Shown: positions 58,459 to 64,000 of the stretch, one piece after another
Layout of the letters: each line of letters starts with the position of its first letter
Position numbering within the stretch: the first letter of the stretch is position 1
NCBI RefSeq assembly: GCF_004402705.1
Contig: NZ_SOFM01000016.1
Location: 1-64,000 of the forward strand
From: Cryobacterium mannosilyticum
GTDB taxonomy: Bacteria > Actinomycetota > Actinomycetes > Actinomycetales > Microbacteriaceae
DNA: 64,000 nt
Direction of reading: 5' to 3'
Notes under the pieces: model-generated
The model's database searches: none
Seen by the model: the letters and a program-made list of their open reading frames with translations, nothing else
Told to the model about the DNA's origin: nothing
Program-made: the position numbers and the translations under genes

Positions 58459-59745
58459 TCACAGCCGGGCGAGCCGCTCGATGTCCTCCAGGAACTCGGC
58501 TGCCACCTGGGCCGAGACGGTGGTGCGGGTCGACCGGATCGCCGCCAGGTAGTCGTCTGTGCCCGGGCCGGTCGGCTCGGTGTCACTGCTGTCGTCGAAC
58601 AGGGCTCGCTCGAGCGCCTGCTGTGAGGCCCGCCGGGCGGCATATTCGATGTCGGCCGGGGAGAAGCCGCCGCTGGCCTCGACCAGGGTGGGCAGATCGA
58701 CGGAGTCTGCGAACGGCTTCGGGATGTAGCCCTCCCAGATGGCCTGGCGGGCGGCGTGATCGGGCAGGCCGATCGGGATGACGTAGTCGAACCGGCCGTG
58801 CCGCAGCAGCGCCGAGTCGAGGGCGCGAATGAAGTTGGTCGCGCAGACGAGCAGCCGGCCGGGCTGTTCCCGGAAGGCCGGGATGATCTTGAGCAGTTCA
58901 TTGGTCACACCCTGCAGTGGCGAGGGCGGTTCGCCGCCCCGCTGCGCGGCGATCTCCTCGACCTCGTCGATGAAGACGACCGCGTGCTCCAGTTCGGAGA
59001 TCTTGAGGAAGGTCTCCCGGAGCGCGCCGGCCAGACCCTGGGGATCCCCGGCCAGCCTCGACGGGAACACCTCGACGAACGGCCACTCGAGCCGGGAGGC
59101 GATGGCCTTGGCGAAGGTGGTCTTCCCTGTGCCGGGCGGTCCGAAGAGCACCACGGCCTTCGGCGGCACGACGCCGTACCGGTCGGCCATGTCGGGCTTG
59201 GCGAGCGGCATGACGAGGCGGCGCTCAAGCAGTTCCTTCTCCTTGCGCATGCCCCCGACCCCGGCCCACAGGTCGCGGGGGAGGACGCGGCCGCCCAGCT
59301 CGCTGAGGGCGCGCAGACCCTCGCGCTGCACCGGGAGGTGGCGCTCGAAGTAGCGAAGCTGCTTCTTCACCTCGAAGCCGCGGTTGAGGAACGCGTCGAC
59401 CCGGCTGGCCGTCTCCGGCATCAGGGCGGACAGCTTCGTGATCCCGTGCGGCGCCATCCTCGCCTCGAGGGCCGCGAGCATGGCCGTGCCGATGCCCTGG
59501 CTCTGCCAGGACTGCCGGGTGGCGAGGAACACGATCCAGCCCTGGGCGTGAGCGGCCCGGCCGACCGCGGCGCCGACCACCTCGTCACCGTGCAGGGCGA
59601 CGACGGCGTGGTCCTTCTGGCAGGATGCCATCACCTCGGAGAGCCCGTACACCGGCTCCGTCTTGGCCGCCGTGATCTCCTGCCAGAGCTGCAGGATGCC
59701 GTCGAGATCATCGGCATGGAAGTCCCGAATACGCCAACCGGTCAT
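58459..59745 (-). CDS. GNAT acetyltransferase fused to an AAA+ ATPase
   Basis: This 428-aa protein starts at an ATG with GAAGGAG 5 nt upstream. Residues 1-135 form a GNAT domain with acetyl-CoA loop around RQSWQSQGIGTAML. Residues ~160-428 form an AAA+ domain related to FtsH/CDC48: Walker A GPPGTGKTT (202-210), Walker B VVFIDEVEE (257-265), sensor region CATNF and arginine finger in LLRHGRFD. A fused acetyltransferase/unfoldase-type ATPase is unusual. The function is unknown; protein-targeted acetylation is only a speculation. Confidence 0.9.
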   Translation of the reverse strand: MTGWRIRDFHADDLDGILQLWQEITAAKTEPVYGLSEVMASCQKDHAVVALHGDEVVGAAVGRAAHAQGWIVFLATRQSWQSQGIGTAMLAALEARMAPHGITKLSALMPETASRVDAFLNRGFEVKKQLRYFERHLPVQREGLRALSELGGRVLPRDLWAGVGGMRKEKELLERRLVMPLAKPDMADRYGVVPPKAVVLFGPPGTGKTTFAKAIASRLEWPFVEVFPSRLAGDPQGLAGALRETFLKISELEHAVVFIDEVEEIAAQRGGEPPSPLQGVTNELLKIIPAFREQPGRLLVCATNFIRALDSALLRHGRFDYVIPIGLPDHAARQAIWEGYIPKPFADSVDLPTLVEASGGFSPADIEYAARRASQQALERALFDDSSDTEPTGPGTDDYLAAIRSTRTTVSAQVAAEFLEDIERLARL

Positions 59746-59846
59746 TGAGGCTCCTTCGCGCCATGAGGTGTGCTGACAAATCTAGGTCACCCGGGCGCAG
59801 GGCGTGCCCCCGGCATCCGTCGTCGCCGCCGGCCGGGGTGGAGTTT

Positions 59847-59892
59847 CTCGGACACGCCGCGTTGTTCGGGCGCGCGGCCCGGCGTGTCCGAG
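59847..59892 (-). terminator. Long hairpin after the UvrA-like gene
   Basis: A 13-bp perfect inverted repeat (59847-59859 with 59880-59892) around a 20-nt loop lies 45 bp after the UvrA-like stop and 100 bp before the GNAT-AAA start (both minus strand). It probably terminates the former. Confidence 0.6.
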
Positions 59893-59936
59893 GTTTCTCC
59901 GATCGTGCGTGGGCCGGGGGGCTCGCGCCCGGCCGG

Positions 59937-62588
59937 TTAGAGCGCGCCGCCGTCGGCCAGGCGCCGGGCCAGGTAGGGGGCGGTGCGGCTCTCCGCGTGC
60001 CCGGCCACGGTCTCGGGCGGCCCGGAGACGAGGATGCGACCGCCCGCGTCGCCGCCGGCCGGCCCGAGGTCGATCACCCAGTCTGCCGCGGCGACCACGT
60101 CGAGGTCGTGCTCGACCACGATCACCGTGTTGCCGGCGTCGACGAGCCGGTTCAGCTGGGTCAGGAGCAGTTGCACGTCGGCGGGGTGCAGGCCGGTGGT
60201 CGGCTCATCGAGGAGGTAGAGGGTGTGGCCGCGGCGGGCGCGCTGCAGCTCGGTGGCGAGCTTGATCCGCTGCGCCTCACCGCCCGAGAGCTCGGTGGCA
60301 GGCTGGCCGAGCCGCAGGTAGCCGAGGCCGACCTCGCGGAGGGTGCCGAGGCTGCGCGCGGCGGCCGGGACGTCCGCGAGGAACTCGGCGGCGGCGTCGA
60401 CGGTGAGGTCGAGCACCTCGGCGATGGTGCGGCCGTTGTAGTCGATCTCCAGCGTCTCGGGATTGTAGCGGGAGCCGCCGCAGGCCGGGCAGGGCGCGTA
60501 GCTGCCGGGCAGGAAGAGCAGCTCCACGGCCACCGAGCCCTCGCCGAGGCAGGTCTCGCAGCGGCCGCCGGCCACGTTGAAGGAGAAGCGGCCGGCGCCG
60601 TAACCGCGTGCGCGGGCCTCATCGGTCGCGGCGAATGCCGAGCGCACCGCGTCGAAGAGCCCGGTGTAGGTGGCCAGGTTCGAGCGCGGGGTGCGGCCGA
60701 TCGGCTTCTGGTCGACGCGCACGAGGCGGTCGACGGCGGCCAGGCCGGTGATCCGGTCGACGGTGGTCGCGGCGGAGGCCGTGCCAGGGGAACCCGGGGC
60801 GTCGTCGTCGGCCGCGGCGGTATCAGAGTCGTCGTCGATGGCGCCGGGGTGCAGCTCGTGCCGCACGGCGTCGGCGAGCACCTGGCTGACCAGGGTGGAC
60901 TTGCCCGAACCGGACACCCCCGTGACCGCGGTGAGCACGCCCAGCGGGAAGCCGGCGTCGAGGGCGCGGAGGTTGTGCCGGCTGATGCCGTGCAGGCCCA
61001 GCCACTCCGCGGGCACCCGGCGGCTCGGTCCGGTCGGGGCCGGGGTCGGGGTCGCCGAGCCCGTCTCGGTGTCGGTCTCGGTGTCGTTCTCGGTGTCGGT
61101 CTCGAGTCCGGCCTCGCCGTCGGTCCCGGGGAAGAGGAAACGACGGGTGACCGACGCCGGCACGTCGGCCAGGCCGGCAATGGGCCCGCTGTAGAGCACG
61201 GCGCCGCCCTCGGTGCCGGCCCGCGGTCCGACATCGACGACCCAGTCGGCGTTGCGCACGACGGCCATATTGTGCTCCACGACGAAGACGGAGTTGCCGG
61301 ACTCCTTGAGCTGCTGGAGCACGACGAGGAGCGGCTCGGCGTCGGCGGGGTGCAACCCGGCCGAAGGCTCGTCGAGCACGTAGATCACGCCGAACAGCCC
61401 GGAACGGAGCTGGGTGGCGATGCGCAGGCGCTGCATCTCGCCGGGTGAGAGGGTCGGGGTGGCCCTGGCCAGGCTCAGGTAACCGAGGCCGAGCTCGAGC
61501 AGCACCTCGATCCGGGAGAGCAGGTCGCGGGTCAGGGTGACGGCGACCTCGGTGACCTCGCCGGATGCCGCATCCGGCCGGGCCGCGCCGGCCTCGGTGA
61601 GCGCCGCCGTGGGCCGGATGACCTCGGCGAGACCGGTCAGCGGCAGAGCGGCCAGCTCGGCGATCGACCGGCCGGCGAAGGTGACGGCGAGGGCCGCCGG
61701 AGTGAGCCCGGTGCCGCCGCAGAGCGGGCACGGCCCCGACTCCACGAATCGCAGCGCCCGTTCGCGCTGGCTCTGGCTCTTCGAGTCGGCCAGCGTGTGC
61801 ATCACGTAGCTGCGCGCGCTCCAGAACCGGCCCTGGTACGGCCTGGCGATCCGGTCCCGCTGCGGGACGACCTCGACAACGGGCTGTTCCTCGGTGAACA
61901 GGATCCACTCCCGGGCGTCGGCCGGCAGGTCACGCCAGGCCGTGTCGACGTCGTAGCCGAGCACGATCAGGATGTCGCGCAGATTCTTGCCCTGCCAGGC
62001 TCCCGGCCAGGCCGCGATCGCGCCGTCGCGGATGCTCAGGGTCGGGTCGGGCACCAGGGAGCCGGCCGTGACGGTGTGTGCGATGCCAAGCCCGTGGCAC
62101 TGCGGGCAGGCCCCCGCTGCGGTGTTCGGTGAGAAGGAGTCGGACTCGAGGCGAACGGCGCCGGCGGGATACGTGCCCGCGCGGGAATACAGCATCCGGA
62201 GCGAATTGGAAAGCGTGGTGAGCGTGCCGACCGACGACCGTGAGCTGGGGGTTCCGCGCCGCTGCTGCAGCGCGACCGCGGGCGGGAGCCCGGTGATCTC
62301 GTCGACGCGTGGACTGTGTCCCTGTTGGATCAGCCGGCGGGCGTACGGGGCGACCGACTCGAGGAACCGTCGCTGGGCTTCGGCGAAGATCGTGCCGAAC
62401 GCCAGGGAGGACTTGCCGGATCCGGAGACCCCGGTGAACGCGACGATCGCGTCGCGCGGCACGTCGACGTCGACGTTCCGCAGGTTGTTCTCCCGCGCGC
62501 CGCGCACGCGCACGAAACCGGTGAGCGCAGGGGTGGTCGAATCGGTGGTTGCATCGGTGAGACCGGTGGGGCGAGGCGGCGTGTGCAT
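59937..62588 (-). CDS. UvrA-like ABC ATPase without UvrB-binding domain (UvrA2 class)
   Basis: This 883-aa protein has two UvrA-type ATPase halves: GVSGSGKSS (53-61) near the start, GVSGSGKST in the second half, and signatures LSPGEMQRLRIA and LSGGEAQRIKLA. Zinc cysteines occur in CPQCHGLG, CPLCGGTG, CETCLGEG and CPACGG. The ~115-residue UvrB-binding domain of UvrA1 is missing between the first P-loop and CPQCHGLG. Such UvrA2 proteins occur in actinobacteria and link to drug or damage tolerance. An acidic (DTET)n linker comes from a 12-bp repeat. I set the start at the ATG at 62588. Confidence 0.92.
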   Translation of the reverse strand: MHTPPRPTGLTDATTDSTTPALTGFVRVRGARENNLRNVDVDVPRDAIVAFTGVSGSGKSSLAFGTIFAEAQRRFLESVAPYARRLIQQGHSPRVDEITGLPPAVALQQRRGTPSSRSSVGTLTTLSNSLRMLYSRAGTYPAGAVRLESDSFSPNTAAGACPQCHGLGIAHTVTAGSLVPDPTLSIRDGAIAAWPGAWQGKNLRDILIVLGYDVDTAWRDLPADAREWILFTEEQPVVEVVPQRDRIARPYQGRFWSARSYVMHTLADSKSQSQRERALRFVESGPCPLCGGTGLTPAALAVTFAGRSIAELAALPLTGLAEVIRPTAALTEAGAARPDAASGEVTEVAVTLTRDLLSRIEVLLELGLGYLSLARATPTLSPGEMQRLRIATQLRSGLFGVIYVLDEPSAGLHPADAEPLLVVLQQLKESGNSVFVVEHNMAVVRNADWVVDVGPRAGTEGGAVLYSGPIAGLADVPASVTRRFLFPGTDGEAGLETDTENDTETDTETGSATPTPAPTGPSRRVPAEWLGLHGISRHNLRALDAGFPLGVLTAVTGVSGSGKSTLVSQVLADAVRHELHPGAIDDDSDTAAADDDAPGSPGTASAATTVDRITGLAAVDRLVRVDQKPIGRTPRSNLATYTGLFDAVRSAFAATDEARARGYGAGRFSFNVAGGRCETCLGEGSVAVELLFLPGSYAPCPACGGSRYNPETLEIDYNGRTIAEVLDLTVDAAAEFLADVPAAARSLGTLREVGLGYLRLGQPATELSGGEAQRIKLATELQRARRGHTLYLLDEPTTGLHPADVQLLLTQLNRLVDAGNTVIVVEHDLDVVAAADWVIDLGPAGGDAGGRILVSGPPETVAGHAESRTAPYLARRLADGGAL
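61061..61106 (-). repeat. 12-bp tandem repeat encoding a (D-T-E-T) linker
   Basis: Near-identical GTCTCGGTGTCG-type units encode an acidic Thr-Glu-Thr-Asp linker in the UvrA2-like protein before its second ATPase half. Confidence 0.75.
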
Positions 62589-62800
62589 CCGGACGACTCT
62601 AGTGGGCGCGGCTGGTCGATACCCGTGCACGGCCGCAGCGGAGCTATCATAGGGGTTGCGATCCCGTCCACTGATGGTGGTGGGTCGGTGGGACATCTCT
62701 CGTGCAGTCCGATGCCAAACCGTGACAATCTCGATCGTTCGTTCATTGAACAAGGCTCAGCGGCGTGCCGTTCACTTCACGTTTGAGACTGAGAGACCCA

Positions 62801-62926
62801 TTGGCCGATTCCACGAATAATTCAACGATCCAGTACGTTTCGGCGCTTCGATGGGCCGCACTGAAGCGGGAGTTCGTCTCTCGGCAGGGTGCGACCAGCA
62901 GTGACCGGGACAAGGATCGGGGCTGA
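62801..62926 (+). CDS. Micro-protein A (41 aa) of a tandem paralogous pair
   Basis: An open frame from TTG to TGA encodes MADSTNNSTIQYVSALRWAA followed by LKREFVSRQGATSS and a charged tail. It is preceded by CTGAGAGACCCA, closely matching the sequence before the next small gene (CTGAGAGCAACA). The core LRWAALKREFVSRQG is shared with micro-protein B, starting 8 bp downstream. Paralogy with shared upstream context supports that both are genes. The basic/amphipathic core suggests a peptide binding a partner. I know of no function. Confidence 0.65.
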   Translation: MADSTNNSTIQYVSALRWAALKREFVSRQGATSSDRDKDRG

Positions 62927-62934
62927 GAGCAACA

Positions 62935-63111
62935 GTGGCTGACCCGTCCGCAACCGACGCGACGCAACCGTCGCCGGTCAATCAGGTGTCATTGCCGCGC
63001 TGGGCGGAACTCAAGCGCGCGTATGTCGCGCGGCAGGGCAAGGACCACGGCGGGCCGACGGCGGGCGCGGAAAACGCGGCCGACCCGGACCCGATCGCCC
63101 CGGAGAGCTGA
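62935..63111 (+). CDS. Micro-protein B (58 aa) of a tandem paralogous pair
   Basis: A GTG-started frame encodes MADPSATDATQPSPVNQVSL, then PRWAELKRAYVARQGKDHGG, then an acidic Ala/Glu/Asp/Pro tail. Compared with micro-protein A it conserves MAD at the start, V-S before the core, and RWA-x-LKR-x2-V-x-RQG. The GAGAG ribosome-like site overlaps the stop of micro-protein A, so the two are probably translated from one message. It is convergent with the XRE-cupin gene. The family is not known to me. Confidence 0.68.
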   Translation: MADPSATDATQPSPVNQVSLPRWAELKRAYVARQGKDHGGPTAGAENAADPDPIAPES

Positions 63112-63136
63112 CCCTACCCGTCTCCGACTCGGCGGC

Positions 63137-63685
63137 TTACGGGGCAGGTGCCAGCATCCAGAGCACTTCGCATTCCTCGGCGGCCGATGCGTTGCGCCAG
63201 GTGTGCGGGTCACGGCCACGGAAGGTCATCGCGTCGCCGGCCTCGAGGGAGAACGTCTCCTCACCGATGACGATGACCAGGGTGCCGCGCAGAACATAGG
63301 CGAACTCGATCTCGGTGTCCAGCACGTAGAGGTCCAGGCCGGCCGAGCCGCCGGGGTCGATGACCGAGCGGATGACCTCGACCTGGCTTTGGTTGCCGGG
63401 CGTCAGCAGGCTCTCGGTGGCGCCCCTCCCGCCGAAATTGATCGGCGAGCCGTGCCCTGCGCGCACGATCTGGGTCGGGGGCGCCTCGAACAGCTCACCG
63501 ACCCGCAGGCCGACGGCGTCGCAGATGGCGACCAGGGTGGCAACGGACGGCGAGACCTGGTCGCGCTCCAGCCTGCTGACGAATCCCTGGGTGATCCCGG
63601 CGCTGGTGGCGACGGCCTCGAGGGTAAGGCCTTTGCCCAGCCGCGCCGCGCGCAGCCGCGCGCCGATCGGAACCTGTCGCGCCAT
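63137..63685 (-). CDS. XRE-family regulator with cupin domain
   Basis: This 182-aa regulator has an N-terminal XRE helix-turn-helix (about 8-65: LTLEAVATSAGITQGFVSRLERDQVSPSVATL) and a C-terminal cupin (about 100-178) with FAYVLRGTLVIVIGEE and AGDAMTFRGRDPHTWRN. Such PuuR-like proteins sense small carbon or amino-acid compounds. It lies 8 bp after the cyclase-family gene on the same strand and probably controls it (inference). Confidence 0.92.
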   Translation of the reverse strand: MARQVPIGARLRAARLGKGLTLEAVATSAGITQGFVSRLERDQVSPSVATLVAICDAVGLRVGELFEAPPTQIVRAGHGSPINFGGRGATESLLTPGNQSQVEVIRSVIDPGGSAGLDLYVLDTEIEFAYVLRGTLVIVIGEETFSLEAGDAMTFRGRDPHTWRNASAAEECEVLWMLAPAP

Positions 63686-63693
63686 CGGAATCC

Positions 63694-64000
63694 CTACAGT
63701 TCGAGGTGCAGCGCCACCGCCCGGACCGGGGCGCCGTCTGCCGCTTCAAAGGCTATCGGTAGCAGCGAAATGACCGGTCCGTCGAAGTCGATCGAGGCGA
63801 GATTGGTGAGGTTTTCGCTGATCACACCGCCGACGTCGGCAATGAGGTGGTGCACGGGGAAGCCCTCGCCGGGGTGCGTCTCGTCGGGGGTTTCGTCGAT
63901 GTTGATGGCGTCGATCCCGAAGGTGCGGATGCCGAGGCCGATCAAGCGCGCGCACGCGCCCGCATCGAGAAAGGGATTGTCGAAGTACCGATCGGTGCCG
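63694..64000 (-). CDS. Cyclase-family protein (kynurenine-formamidase-like), C-terminal part
   Basis: The frame runs off the right end of the window, so only the last ~101 residues are seen. They read GTDRYFDNPF at the edge, then LGIRTFGIDAINIDETPD, GFPVHHLIADVGG, VISENLTNLASI and end ADGAPVRAVALHLEL. This is the C-terminal half of the metal-dependent cyclase family (PF04199-type), which includes arylformamidase and isatin hydrolase. The metal motif HxGTHxDxPxH would lie beyond the window. It is probably co-transcribed with the XRE-cupin gene. Confidence 0.85.
   Translation of the reverse strand, partial: GTDRYFDNPFLDAGACARLIGLGIRTFGIDAINIDETPDETHPGEGFPVHHLIADVGGVISENLTNLASIDFDGPVISLLPIAFEAADGAPVRAVALHLEL

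Noticed and set aside
59745..61448. A 567-codon plus-strand open frame opposite the UvrA2-like gene
   Set aside because: It is Gly/Ala/Val/Arg-rich shadow coding opposite conserved ATPase motifs.
62653..62753. Longer N-terminus for the UvrA2-like protein (start at 62753)
   Set aside because: The extra 55 residues have no similarity to UvrA and would run through the likely promoter (TATGAT on the minus strand at 62646-62651 lies within them).
1..64000. CRISPR array, insertion sequence, prophage or rRNA
   Set aside because: I saw no regularly spaced repeats of 25-40 bp, no transposase or integrase, no phage structural genes and no rRNA sequence. The tandem repeats present are short and uninterrupted.

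Overview
The window reads as chromosomal DNA of a high-GC actinobacterium, most likely a Microbacteriaceae member (Cryobacterium/Leifsonia-like; this is inference from gene content, not a database match). The left end carries the actinobacterial near-oriC block: cyclophilin, rhomboid protease, crgA, class E sortase, a trpG/pabA-type amidotransferase, then pknB-pknA-pbpA-rodA-pstP-fhaB-fhaA on the minus strand, ending at a tRNA-Leu(CAG). Two exact DnaA-box 9-mers (84-92 and 2262-2270) fit a position close to the origin.

Region by region. (1) 1-13.5 kb: conserved growth, cell-division and Ser/Thr-phosphorylation core. (2) 13.5-26.3 kb: accessory region beginning right after the tRNA-Leu, with visibly lower GC than its surroundings. 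It holds a protein with DUF4429-like domains, then a seven-gene minus-strand sugar operon with a divergent ROK repressor, then about 0.9 kb without a supportable gene and a membrane-anchored DUF4352-like protein. The operon combines a ribose-type ABC transporter, a phosphotriesterase-homology protein, a YhfX-like PLP enzyme, a ROK kinase and a double-SIS isomerase. (3) 26.4-35.8 kb: PhzF-like isomerase; a molybdopterin oxidoreductase / FAD reductase / DUF6510 trio; a GH65 disaccharide phosphorylase with beta-phosphoglucomutase; an NAD epimerase; a P-type ATPase remnant; a TetR/hydrolase pair with twin palindromic operators. (4) 36.0-43.1 kb: a heme cassette (coproporphyrinogen oxidase, radical SAM/SPASM protein, ferrochelatase), then a LolA-like protein with an ABC exporter. 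(5) 43.1-48.9 kb: a frameshifted ltrA, a DUF222/HNH protein with a LexA-box-like upstream site, a zinc-ribbon protein, a small membrane protein, and a MarR/EamA pair. (6) 48.8-55.3 kb: a minus-strand copper/periplasm cluster (DUF6153, DUF305, F510_1955-like, SHOCT, multicopper oxidase) running into a cysteine-desulfurase-like enzyme and a membrane thioredoxin. (7) 55.4-58.4 kb: gluconate kinase/permease with divergent GntR regulator. (8) 58.5-64 kb: GNAT-AAA fusion, UvrA2-type ATPase, two tandem paralogous micro-proteins, an XRE-cupin regulator and a cyclase-family gene cut by the window end.

The strongest candidate for an undescribed system is the 15.5-24.3 kb sugar operon. It places homologues of two E. 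coli yhf-operon enzymes of unknown physiology (Php/YhfV and YhfX) inside a complete ABC uptake, ROK kinase and sugar-isomerase pathway. Other leads are the two related micro-proteins at 62.8-63.1 kb, the radical SAM gene inside the heme cassette, and the desulfurase/thioredoxin pair attached to the copper genes.
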